DNA of 64,000 nt from Aporhodopirellula aestuarii (GTDB lineage Bacteria > Planctomycetota > Planctomycetia > Pirellulales > Pirellulaceae). A model generated the notes under the pieces. The model saw only the letters and a list, made by a program, of their open reading frames with translations, was not told the DNA's origin and ran no database searches. Positions 26,299 to 33,328 of this stretch are shown here, one piece after another (the first letter of the stretch is position 1; the number at the start of each line of letters is the position of its first letter). A program made the position numbers and the translations under genes. Location of the stretch: the NCBI RefSeq assembly GCF_023701485.1, contig NZ_JAMQBK010000024.1, positions 62,001-126,000 on the forward strand, in the 5' to 3' direction.

Positions 26299-26333
26299 CG
26301 CTTGCTGTGTCTCAAAAACCATGGCTCATGTGT
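26299..26333 (+). promoter_or_regulatory. Four-copy element, copy 2
   Basis: The most divergent copy (CGCTTGCTGTGTCTC in place of CGCTTGATGTGTT), with the 3' half CATGGCTCATGTGT unchanged. It ends 45 bases before the next gene start. The 240 bases between the preceding terminator and this copy hold no gene. They include a fragment at 26181-26204 (TTCGCATAAGTAACCCTAAG) that resembles the core of the A-D motif. Confidence 0.6.
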
Positions 26334-26378
26334 GTCATCGCAAAACGAATTTTCCTTCCTACCTACGGAGACCAAACG

Positions 26379-26654
26379 ATGACGATTGACGCCCTGATCG
26401 AACTGCTGAGCGAGTACCGCGAACAACACGGGCCGGACGCTGAAGTGCGTTTGATGACGCAAGAGAACTGGCCCTTTGAAAACCGAATCGCCGGCGTCAC
26501 CAGCGGCTCGGAGATGAACGAGGCCAGCGAGGAAGACCCCAGCGAATACTTCGACGACCAAGACGTAGCGGAAGACGCGATCGTCTACATCGTCGAAGGC
26601 GGGCAGATCTGCTACGGCAGCAAGCGAGCCTGGGAAACCTGCCGCGACTGCTAG
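26379..26654 (+). CDS. Small acidic phage protein, unknown
   Basis: A 91-residue protein from ATG 26379 with TACGGAG upstream (MTIDALIELLSEYREQHGPD). The upstream extension of this frame is Arg/Cys-rich and runs through the promoter-like repeat, so it is excluded. It has the pattern of small phage early proteins: an N-terminal helix, a strand 'AEVRLMTQENWPFENRIAGV' and a C-terminal 'VYIVEGGQICYGSKRAW'. It is strongly acidic. A terminator follows directly. Confidence 0.75.
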   Translation: MTIDALIELLSEYREQHGPDAEVRLMTQENWPFENRIAGVTSGSEMNEASEEDPSEYFDDQDVAEDAIVYIVEGGQICYGSKRAWETCRDC

Positions 26655-26671
26655 CCGCCGTCGTTTCCAAC

Positions 26672-26708
26672 GCGGGCTTCGCTCGAAGCCCGCTTTCTTT
26701 CCTTTTTC
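26672..26708 (+). terminator. Rho-independent terminator
   Basis: A perfect 10 bp stem (GCGGGCTTCG/CGAAGCCCGC) with a two-base loop is followed by TTTCTTTCCTTTTT. It ends about 19 bases before the next start codon, which has no copy of the repeated element in front, so that gene may depend on read-through. Confidence 0.85.
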
Positions 26709-26726
26709 AAACCGAGAGATACAACC

Positions 26727-26936
26727 ATGGCCAACGCCAAACTCGAACACGCCTACACCGCCGCACACATTCAAGCCCTCACGTTGCTGGAAGACCTGCA
26801 CGAATCCGTCGAAGACTTGCCGGCACCAGGTAGCGAAGCCGCGCCGCTGAATTGGGAGCACGTCGGTTCCTTGCAGCATCTTTGCGAACAGCTCCGCGAA
26901 TTGAAGGAACATTTCGGGAAAAACTTTCGAGCCTGA
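26727..26936 (+). CDS. Small helical phage protein, unknown
   Basis: A 69-residue protein (MANAKLEHAYTAAHIQALTL) predicted to be two long helices with 'LNWEHVGSLQHLCEQLRELK'. A related layout is seen in the 28467-28700 protein (HIELQLDR ... RWTHVRALNLVNAQLSEV), so the two are probably paralogues. RBS AGAGATACAACC. Function is unknown. Confidence 0.65.
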   Translation: MANAKLEHAYTAAHIQALTLLEDLHESVEDLPAPGSEAAPLNWEHVGSLQHLCEQLRELKEHFGKNFRA

Positions 26937-26960
26937 ATTCGCCACACGTTCGGGAGTTAT

Positions 26961-27002
26961 GCGAGTTCTGGAAAAACGATTGAAAACATTTCTAGAACTC
27001 GC
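26961..27002. repeat. Inverted repeat upstream of copy 3
   Basis: Arms GCGAGTTCTG (26961-26970) and AGAACTCGC (26994-27002) pair across 23 bases and lie just in front of the third promoter-like element. This fits an operator for a dimeric repressor better than a terminator, as no T-run follows. Confidence 0.45.
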
Positions 27003-27007
27003 CGAGA

Positions 27008-27044
27008 TTCGCTTGATGTGTTTTGAAAACCATGGCTCATGTGT
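27008..27044 (+). promoter_or_regulatory. Four-copy element, copy 3
   Basis: TTCGCTTGATGTGTTTTG then AAAACCATGGCTCATGTGT. It ends 51 bases before the gene at 27096. Confidence 0.65.
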
Positions 27045-27095
27045 CTTAACGCCCGACGGCAAAACGTAACCAACCTTTCCACCGGAGAACAAACC

Positions 27096-27350
27096 ATGCC
27101 CATGAACGAAACCCAAAAGGCCCGCGCCGAAGCCCTTGCCCCGCTCTTCCGAAACATGGACGCGCACACGGCCCAAGAGATTCGCGAAAGCTATTACCGC
27201 ATCGCCGAAAACCTTCGGCCCTTGGTAAACGCCCTTGAAATTGCCGACCTCGACCACGGCGGACCGGCCGGCCCGCTCCTCGAAGAGCACTACATCTTTT
27301 GCGAGCTGCTTGAAAAGCTCGACGAGAGCGTTTTGGGGGCGGTCTTGTAA
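27096..27350 (+). CDS. Small phage protein, unknown
   Basis: An 84-residue protein from ATG 27096 with GGAGAAC upstream (MPMNETQKARAEALAPLFRN). It is helical and acidic with no recognised motif. Its start is chosen over an upstream one because that leader would run through the repeated element. It is the first gene after repeat copy 3 and is probably co-transcribed with the HARE-HTH gene. Confidence 0.7.
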   Translation: MPMNETQKARAEALAPLFRNMDAHTAQEIRESYYRIAENLRPLVNALEIADLDHGGPAGPLLEEHYIFCELLEKLDESVLGAVL

Positions 27351-27455
27351 ACCAAAGCCGAAACGCCAGCACGGAGGCTTGGCGTAGCGGCGGGTGGCAC
27401 CCGTCGCCTGACGATGGCAGCCAACCACGAACCTTTCCCTTTCGGAGAACGAACG

Positions 27456-27962
27456 ATGAAGAAGGCAGACGTAAAAGTAGGCGGCGAGTACTATGCCAAC
27501 GTGACCAATAAGAAGGTCGTCGTACGAATCGACTCGACGAATTCGGCCGGCGGCTGGGACGCCACGAACCTTACGACCAACAAGAAGGTGCGGATCAAAA
27601 CCGCCCAGCGGTTGCAAGGAAAAGCACGAGCGACGACGTCGGCCAGTTCGGCCGGCGAAACGCGAGCCCGCAAACGAGTCGCGAAGCAGACGAACGGCGG
27701 CGACGCGGCGAGTGTGGCGGCGACGGCCGGCGACAAGAAGCTCTCGTGTATCGAGGCGGCTTTGAAAGTCTTGGGCGAGACCGAGGAAACGATGAACGCT
27801 CAGGAAATGATCGCCGCGATGACGGACGCCGGATATTGGACGAGCCCCGGAGGAAAGACGCCACACGCGACTTTGTACTCGGCGATCCTTCGTGAGCTTG
27901 CCAAGGGCGACGATAGCCGTTTCATCAAAGTTGAACGCGGTCGCTTCACCGCGCGAGCGTAG
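27456..27962 (+). CDS. HARE-HTH winged-helix protein
   Basis: A 168-residue protein from ATG 27456 (MKKADVKVGGEYYANVTNKK). Residues 1-60 look like a small beta-barrel or SH3-like unit ('KVGGEYYANVTNKKVVVRID'). A basic Ala/Arg linker follows, then residues 95-168 form a HARE-HTH domain ('LSCIEAALKVLGETEETMNAQEMI', 'PHATLYSAILREL', 'RFIKVERGRF'). This winged helix occurs in HB1/ASXL proteins, restriction enzymes and RNA polymerase delta. It probably binds DNA, perhaps modified DNA, as a regulator of the phage early region. Confidence 0.82.
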   Translation: MKKADVKVGGEYYANVTNKKVVVRIDSTNSAGGWDATNLTTNKKVRIKTAQRLQGKARATTSASSAGETRARKRVAKQTNGGDAASVAATAGDKKLSCIEAALKVLGETEETMNAQEMIAAMTDAGYWTSPGGKTPHATLYSAILRELAKGDDSRFIKVERGRFTARA

Positions 27963-27974
27963 GGGGATTGAACC

Positions 27975-28208
27975 ATGAAGCATTTCTACGACCTGCGGAC
28001 CGTCGAGGACTTGGAAGACGGTGAAACCGCGACGCCGGAAGCTGGCGTGAGATACGAACTGCGGTCGATCCGCAACGAGATGATTGACGCCGGGCCGGTG
28101 CGAGACGTCATATGACGCGGTGACGCCTTGTACGCCAGAACCGACGCCGGCGAATCGTTCCCAGTGACGGGTCCCAATTCGCACGTTCTTGTACCGATCG
28201 GCTGGTAG
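27975..28208 (+). pseudogene. Small gene interrupted by an in-frame TGA
   Basis: From ATG 27975 a frame of 46 codons (MKHFYDLRTVEDLEDGETAT) ends at TGA 28113-28115. The same frame continues with clean protein-like sequence (RGDALYARTDAGESFPVTG ... VLVPIGW) to a TAG at 28206. The codon before the interruption fits the phase of both halves, so a single CGA-to-TGA change would explain it. Either the gene is recently broken, or the two halves are now separate, or the stop is read through. Confidence 0.65.
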
Positions 28209-28389
28209 CCGGCCGGATGATCCCGCTTGGCGAGGCTTCGCCGACAACGCCCGACGTCTGCAACGTGCGGGCGTTTCGTCGTGACGGGAAACACAACGCC
28301 GACCTTCTAAACGACGCGACACGAGGCCACGTCGCGGCTCGTTGGGCGTCGGGGAAAAGAATGCGAATTCTGAGGCGTGTTTCGCAGAC

Positions 28390-28426
28390 TTCGCTTGATG
28401 TGTTCGGAAAGTCATGGCTCATGTGT
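28390..28426 (+). promoter_or_regulatory. Four-copy element, copy 4
   Basis: TTCGCTTGATGTGTTCGG then AAAGTCATGGCTCATGTGT. It ends 40 bases before the gene at 28467. The 180 bases upstream, after the interrupted gene, hold no gene. Confidence 0.65.
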
Positions 28427-28466
28427 GGTTGTACGAACGGTTTTCAAACACGAACGGAAGAACGAA

Positions 28467-28700
28467 ATGGCAAAGATTGAAACGCTCGCCGCGCGGCCGG
28501 TCGAACCGGCAGCGGCTTACGACAACGCTCACCAAATTTCACGCGACCTGCTGCAACATATTGAGTTGCAACTCGACCGAATGATTCGGCCCGATAACAA
28601 GGCATTGCGATGGACGCACGTGCGAGCGTTGAACTTGGTCAACGCTCAACTTTCGGAAGTCGCCGCGCTGGTCGACGAAACCAACAACGCTCGCAACTAG
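28467..28700 (+). CDS. Small helical phage protein, unknown
   Basis: A 77-residue protein from ATG 28467 (MAKIETLAARPVEPAAAYDN), all-helical by pattern, with 'RWTHVRALNLVNAQLSEVAALV' resembling the end of the 26727-26936 protein. It is first in a three-gene run after repeat copy 4. Confidence 0.65.
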   Translation: MAKIETLAARPVEPAAAYDNAHQISRDLLQHIELQLDRMIRPDNKALRWTHVRALNLVNAQLSEVAALVDETNNARN

Positions 28701-28711
28701 GAAACAAAACG

Positions 28712-28927
28712 ATGAAAACGAACCTCAAGGCGGGCGATCGCGTGCGGCTGCTTTCGATGACCGACGACCCCGATCCGATTCCTGCTGGCACCACCGGAAC
28801 GGTGGCCGGCGTCTATCCGCTAAGCGGTTGGACGCAAGTCGATGTCGACTGGGACAACGGTCGGTCGCTGATGCTTTCCATTCCACCGGACGTCGTCGAG
28901 CGACTGCCGGCCGACACCACGAACTAA
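28712..28927 (+). CDS. DUF4314 protein
   Basis: A 71-residue protein from ATG 28712. 'GDRVRLLSMTDDPDPIPAGTTGTVAGV' and 'QVDVDWDNGRSLMLSIPPD' are the hallmark blocks of DUF4314, a small SH3-like beta-barrel common in phages and mobile elements, often beside DNA-metabolism genes. The biochemical role is unknown. It lies 11 bases after the preceding stop. Confidence 0.88.
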   Translation: MKTNLKAGDRVRLLSMTDDPDPIPAGTTGTVAGVYPLSGWTQVDVDWDNGRSLMLSIPPDVVERLPADTTN

Positions 28928-28939
28928 GGAGCAACCACC

Positions 28940-29260
28940 ATGTCCACACGAGCGACGATCGCCGTCCGCCGCGCCGACCGAACTTATGCAGCGGTCTACC
29001 TTCACTACGATGGCTACCCCGAACACACCGGAGCACATTTGATGGCCAACTACCAAACGACCAAAGAAGCGGAAACCTTGATCGACGGCGGTGATATCCG
29101 CTGCTTGGACGCCGAGATGGGCGAGGCCGAGCGTTTTGCCGACGGTGACCCGCCAGCGATTCTGCCAACGCACGATTCGCTGCTGGACTTCGCAAGGAAC
29201 TGCGGTGCTCGGTTCGTCTATGTCTTTGACGACGGAGCTTGGTCCTACAAGGAACTCTAG
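28940..29260 (+). CDS. Small conserved phage protein, unknown
   Basis: A 106-residue protein with AAGGAGCAACC in front (MSTRATIAVRRADRTYAAVY). The sequence 'VYLHYDGYPEHTGAHLMANY' has the look of a widely spread phage and plasmid small-protein family, and 'FVYVFDDGAWSYKEL' closes the fold. The role is unknown. It is last in the plus-strand array and ends four bases from the convergent methyltransferase stop, so there is no room for a terminator. Confidence 0.75.
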   Translation: MSTRATIAVRRADRTYAAVYLHYDGYPEHTGAHLMANYQTTKEAETLIDGGDIRCLDAEMGEAERFADGDPPAILPTHDSLLDFARNCGARFVYVFDDGAWSYKEL

Positions 29261-29263
29261 CCA

Positions 29264-30574
29264 TTACCGCATCTTCTCCTCTCGCGGTTTCATCGCGATC
29301 GGTGATTCGCCGGTTCGTTCCAACACTGCTGGCTTCCCGGTGAAGCGTTGGTAGCGGTCGACGATCACGTCGCAGTACGGCGGATCGAGTTCCATCAAGA
29401 ACGCCTTGCGTCCGGTCTGCTCCGCCGCGATCAAGGTCGAACCACTGCCGCCGAACAAGTCCAGCACGTTTTCGCCTTTGCGGCTTGAGTACTGCATCGC
29501 CGTCACCGCAAGTTCCGCCGGCTTGCCGGTGAGGTGTTCCAACTGCTGCGGCGGAATCTTCTTGACGTGCCAAAGGTCGGTAGCGTTGTTCGGCCCAAAG
29601 AACTTGTGGCCGGCTCCCTCACGCCAACCGTAGAACGCCCATTCGTGGCCGGACATGAAATCTTTTCGATTGATGACCGGGTGCATCTTGTCCCAAATGA
29701 TGGTCTGCGAAAGATACAGCCCGCTGGCGGCCAGTGCCGGCGGATAGCAGCCGATGTTGGAGAACCCGCCCCAGATGTAAAAGCAGCGACCCGGTTGCAA
29801 TACGCGACCGATGTTCCCGAACCAAGCGGCAAGTAGTGACGCGAACTCATCGTCGCTGACTTTATCGTTCGCAAGCACGCGATCCTTGGCCCGCATCTTC
29901 TTCTCACCGGCTTTCGTTTTGCCTTCGCCAGCCGGGAACGAACTATTACCGGCAGCGATCGCGTTCTTGCTTCGCGGTTCCACATTGACGTTGTACGGCG
30001 GGTCGGTATTCACCATTTGAATCTTCGCGCCGGCGAGCAGCCGATCGACGTCTTCGGCTTTCGACGAATCACCGCACATCAATCGGTGGTCGCCGAGAAT
30101 CCAAACGTCGCCGGGCTGAGTCACCGCTTCGTCCGGCGGCTCCGGTACTTCCTCGGGATCGGTCAGACCTTGTGTGACGCCGGGATCAAGCAGCTTGGCG
30201 AGTTCGTCGTCGTTGAACCCGAGCAGCTCGCAATCGAAACCCGAGTTCTGCAGATCGCCGATTTCGATGGGCAGCAAGTCCCAATCCCACTCGGAGTTTT
30301 CGCCCGTTCGATTGTCGGCGATCCGATACGCCTTCACGGCTTCGGGCTCAAGGTCTGTTGCGACGTGCACGGGTACTTCGGTCAGCCCGAGCTTCGTCGC
30401 GGCCTTGAATCGAGTGTGTCCAACGATGATGACACCGTCGGTGTCGACGACGATCGGCTGGCGAAATCCGAACTCGTTGATCGAGAGGATGACGGCATCA
30501 ACGGCGTCGTCATTGATGCGGGGGTTGTTTTCGTAAGGCTTGATCCGATCAAGCGACCACATTTCGACCTGCAT
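29264..30574 (-). CDS. ParB-like domain fused to DNA methyltransferase
   Basis: A 436-residue protein from ATG 30574 (MQVEMWSLDRIKPYENNPRI). Residues 1-110 are a ParB/Srx-type domain ('PIVVDTDGVIIVGHTRFKAA', 'KAYRIADNRTGE'). Residues 165-420 are a beta-class amino-methyltransferase, with catalytic TDPPYNV (near 190) before the SAM-binding FGGSGSTLIAAEQTGR, so it would methylate adenine N6 or cytosine N4. Such ParB-Mtase proteins are typical phage orphan methyltransferases that protect DNA or mark it for packaging. No cognate endonuclease is nearby. The 35-codon upstream extension is Ser/Asn-rich and rejected. Confidence 0.93.
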   Translation of the reverse strand: MQVEMWSLDRIKPYENNPRINDDAVDAVILSINEFGFRQPIVVDTDGVIIVGHTRFKAATKLGLTEVPVHVATDLEPEAVKAYRIADNRTGENSEWDWDLLPIEIGDLQNSGFDCELLGFNDDELAKLLDPGVTQGLTDPEEVPEPPDEAVTQPGDVWILGDHRLMCGDSSKAEDVDRLLAGAKIQMVNTDPPYNVNVEPRSKNAIAAGNSSFPAGEGKTKAGEKKMRAKDRVLANDKVSDDEFASLLAAWFGNIGRVLQPGRCFYIWGGFSNIGCYPPALAASGLYLSQTIIWDKMHPVINRKDFMSGHEWAFYGWREGAGHKFFGPNNATDLWHVKKIPPQQLEHLTGKPAELAVTAMQYSSRKGENVLDLFGGSGSTLIAAEQTGRKAFLMELDPPYCDVIVDRYQRFTGKPAVLERTGESPIAMKPREEKMR

Positions 30575-30742
30575 GGCAGCGTCCTTTCCAAGGAAGTGAG
30601 AAATGGAAAGGGGTCGGTCGTTGGATGGTTGGTTAGCTGTTTGGTTGGTTGGGTGGCTGCAATGAATCCGATTCATCAACCGTTCGTTAGAATGTTGGCC
30701 GTACTTAAACGCTTCTCCATTGATTGAGACTGGACTTGGACG

Positions 30743-31570
30743 ATGCTCGACGACCGAACTGACCTTGATGGATTACGAAGCGGCATTGAAAAGATCACCG
30801 AACAATGGTTTGGGCATCGTGGTCCATGGATGGGCATCTCTGCTGAAAAATTGTCCGGAACGAGGATGCCAGATCCGCTGAAGTGGATCTACCATTTCGC
30901 CGGAGAGTGGCCGAGTAGCAGTTGGTGGGAGTCTGTTTTTGCTTACCAAGACAGGCTTCTTCCATTCGAGTCCCTTGAAGTGTGTGAGGGCAAGTTGGTT
31001 TTTGTCATTGAGAACCAGGGCTGTTGGATGATCGGCACGCTAACGGAGGGCAGCGATCCACCGGTTTGGGTTCGCGAGAATGAAGACGGTGCACCCTGGA
31101 GAAAGCTCGGTGATTCGCTTACCGAATTCTTGGTCACATTCTGTTTGCATGAAATCGTGTTTGGTGCTCGCTACCGAACCCATGTCGACAACATCCTCGA
31201 TCGGTTTCGCGAGTTGGGGTGCCACGTAAGTCCGCTGTGGATAAACTCACCTTATGTGTACCTGTTCGATGATCAAGCTACTCGACCGATATCGTTTCAC
31301 ATGGTCGACGGAAAGTTTCTTGTGATGGATGATGGTTGGTGCGGCACCTCGGTCGAAACGCCCTGGGAGCGATTCCCTGATCTCTTCCAGAAACCAGACG
31401 AGTCGCCTCGCCGAATTCAAGGACACGAACCGTTTCCGGACGATATGGACATTCCAGATTTTGTCCGCAAGTCGCACATCGAAACGCTAATTCGCCGACA
31501 CCAGATGCAGGCGGATTATCATCAAGATATGATTTTGAAATACAGTTTGATGATCGAGCAGTTGAGATGA
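30743..31570 (+). CDS. Unknown protein, possibly SUKH/SMI1-like
   Basis: A 275-residue protein starting MLDDRTDLDGLRSGIEKITE, on the strand opposite to its neighbours. 'LVFVIENQGCWMIGTLTEGSDPPVWVREN' followed by 'SLTEFLVTFCLHEIVFGA' recalls the SMI1/KNR4 (SUKH) fold used by many toxin-immunity proteins, but the match is partial and made by eye. It has no signal peptide. It stands alone between the methyltransferase and the kinase/NADAR pair. It may be a cargo gene that protects against a contact-dependent or polymorphic toxin; this is inference. Confidence 0.55.
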   Translation: MLDDRTDLDGLRSGIEKITEQWFGHRGPWMGISAEKLSGTRMPDPLKWIYHFAGEWPSSSWWESVFAYQDRLLPFESLEVCEGKLVFVIENQGCWMIGTLTEGSDPPVWVRENEDGAPWRKLGDSLTEFLVTFCLHEIVFGARYRTHVDNILDRFRELGCHVSPLWINSPYVYLFDDQATRPISFHMVDGKFLVMDDGWCGTSVETPWERFPDLFQKPDESPRRIQGHEPFPDDMDIPDFVRKSHIETLIRRHQMQADYHQDMILKYSLMIEQLR

Positions 31571-31622
31571 AGAATGCTCGCTCGCGTCTTTGGGGACCGT
31601 CGCCGCTTTATTGAATCTAAAT

Positions 31623-32414
31623 TCAATCCATCCAGTCGTCGCCGACGTGGTCGGGAATGCGTCGCTCCGTGATGGAATTGATCCGAACGGTCTCTCCATC
31701 ACCCCAAACAAGAATCGGCGTTGGCACGCGGACGGCCGAGGCGACGATGGTTTGGGTGGTTTCACTTGCGGCTGATTCAAGTCGATCGAAAAACGAGGTT
31801 GGTTCGGTTGAAGTCGCTGGCGGTTTGTCTAGCAGGTTCGGCGTTCGTGTTTGGATTGCCTTGATGGCGTTATTGTCGAACGAGACTGTTTGGTTGTTTT
31901 CGTGCAAGACGACGGGGCTGGGTGGATACCAAGTACCATTGAGGATTGCCCAGCGATTGGCGACGGGGGCGTAGTGCTTTGCGAAGTTTGAAATCCCCTG
32001 GTCGAACCGCCGGCGGATGACTGGTTCGGGGATGTTGTGCCCTCCTTGGCGAACGCGGTTGGCGACGCGGTCGACGGCGAAGTCAGCAGTCGGTAGCCAC
32101 ACGAATATGAGTTCGATTTGAAAGCCGCACTCGCTTTTGAGCCGCGCCAACCGTTGGGCATGGCCACGACCGGCGAGCGTCGTTTCAATGGCGAAGGTTG
32201 CGCGTTGGCGATTGAGTTCCTCGATTCGCCCGAGCATCAAACGACCGGCGGGGATCGCTTGTGAGTCTGGATTGAACGGCGACAGGCCGGCGGCAATCAA
32301 GTCTGCGTTGAGGAATTCACGGCAACCGGCGAACGCATTCAGGTAGCTCATCGCAAAGGTTGTCTTGCCGGCACCGTTTGGGCCGGCGATCACGTGGACG
32401 GTGGGCTTCGTCAT
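31623..32414 (-). CDS. P-loop kinase, zeta-toxin-like
   Basis: A 263-residue protein. Walker A GPNGAGKTT lies at residues 11-19, followed by 'FLNADLIAAGLSPFNPD' and 'TFAIETTLAGRGH'. This is the layout of zeta-toxin-like kinases, whose classic members phosphorylate UDP-N-acetylglucosamine; others act on different sugars or nucleotides. The C-terminal 80 residues are poorly conserved. Its start overlaps the stop of the NADAR gene (ATGA), so the pair is translationally coupled. No epsilon-like antitoxin is seen, so classical zeta toxicity is not assumed. Confidence 0.82.
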   Translation of the reverse strand: MTKPTVHVIAGPNGAGKTTFAMSYLNAFAGCREFLNADLIAAGLSPFNPDSQAIPAGRLMLGRIEELNRQRATFAIETTLAGRGHAQRLARLKSECGFQIELIFVWLPTADFAVDRVANRVRQGGHNIPEPVIRRRFDQGISNFAKHYAPVANRWAILNGTWYPPSPVVLHENNQTVSFDNNAIKAIQTRTPNLLDKPPATSTEPTSFFDRLESAASETTQTIVASAVRVPTPILVWGDGETVRINSITERRIPDHVGDDWMD

Positions 32415-32890
32415 TGAGATTCGTCTCGATCGAATGTCGGCGTATCACACTCCTCTCGCAAACGATCGCGGAGTTCAACCAGCAACCGACCGAGCATGTT
32501 CTTGCCGCGACCGTCACCCCCGTCACCCCAATAGTCGTCATTAGTGGTGTGCTCGATGATCTTGGCGTCGCCGGTTCCGAGCAGCAGTTTCCGGAGATCT
32601 TCATGTTGAGTGAACTTGGCGGTCAATGCTTCCCGCATCACATTGACCTTTGCCGATTCCCAATCTTTTCGGAGCGTTCGTTTTCGGTCGCGTCCCATTT
32701 TTGCCGCGAGCATAGGTGAGTTGGCTTTGCGGATTTCGTCCTGGTCAGCTTTTGACTTGAACTTCATCGCCTGAAAGTAATGTTCGGTGGTTGGCCAAGT
32801 CGCCTTGCCAATGCGAATTGGGTAGCCCGCGAAATTCGAAAACTCGCCGTATTCGTCGCCGGTGCTGTAGAACTTGATTGGGTCTGACAT
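32411..32890 (-). CDS. NADAR-family protein (YbiA-like)
   Basis: A 159-residue protein. 'GEFSNFAGYPIRIGKATWPT', 'TEHYFQAMKF' and the C-terminal 'WGDGGDGRGKNMLGRLLVELR' are the defining blocks of NADAR (DUF1768) domains. Members are N-glycosidases on ADP-ribose-linked or riboflavin-pathway substrates, and some remove ADP-ribose from DNA as antitoxins of DarT1. The conserved Glu of TEHYFQ and the final N-x-LG-x-x-L motif are present, so it should be active. It is coupled to the zeta-like kinase downstream. Confidence 0.9.
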   Translation of the reverse strand: MSDPIKFYSTGDEYGEFSNFAGYPIRIGKATWPTTEHYFQAMKFKSKADQDEIRKANSPMLAAKMGRDRKRTLRKDWESAKVNVMREALTAKFTQHEDLRKLLLGTGDAKIIEHTTNDDYWGDGGDGRGKNMLGRLLVELRDRLREECDTPTFDRDESQ

Positions 32891-33061
32891 TTATTCTGCT
32901 CTGATGAAGATTTGTGCCTCGCCGAAAGACACTGGCCGATGGTAACAGGTTCGCCCGCTCGTTCGGACAAGCGAAACAAACTGTGCCTAATACCGCCGCT
33001 GTTCCCGTGGCCCTGACCAGAGATACGATCCGCCGGGAGTACCTAATCGTTTTGCGGTCGG

Positions 33062-33310
33062 TCCGTTGGGGCAATCCTTCCCTCGAATCCTTCCCCAGCC
33101 CCGTGCGAGGGCTGGCGGTCTGAGTTTTGGTCATCGCGGGCATGAGCGGGGGAACAGGGGAAGTATTCACAGAAAGAGAGAGATTGTTCCTATATTTGTG
33201 AGTCAAAAGTCCTTGGGAATCCTTCTCGAATCCTTCCCCGACACAGGGGAAGGTTTGGGAACGATTCGTTGCTATTAAGTCGAATCCTTCACTTACTGGG
33301 GAAGGATTGG
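33062..33310. repeat. Iterated GAAGGATT hairpins downstream of primase gene
   Basis: The 430-base gap between the NADAR start and the primase stop is non-coding. It contains at least three related palindromic units on the minus strand: AATCCTTCCCC ... GAAGGATTCG around 33283-33308, CCTTCCCC-N6-GGGGAAGG at 33232-33253, and a longer one at 33092-33170. The tag GAAGGATTCGAGNGAAGGATT recurs. A small ORF through this region has Pro/Thr/Ser bias and is rejected. Iterated palindromes beside a primase-helicase gene suggest a replication origin, though a terminator cluster is also possible. Confidence 0.55.
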
Positions 33311-33328
33311 GAAGCGTTCGCGAAGGTT

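Noticed and set aside
25128-28415. A 1095-codon open frame on the minus strand across the small-gene array
   Set aside because: Its sequence is a low-complexity Arg/Gly/Phe/Val mix read antisense to several convincing plus-strand genes with ribosome sites, terminators and recognisable domains (amidoligase, HARE-HTH). Long antisense frames are expected in this GC-rich codon usage.
25099-28426. CRISPR array
   Set aside because: The four 37 bp copies are spaced 0.7-1.4 kb apart with genes between them, not at regular short spacer distance, and no cas genes are present.
31623-32414. Classical epsilon-zeta toxin-antitoxin
   Set aside because: No epsilon-like antitoxin gene is next to the kinase; only a NADAR gene is coupled to it.
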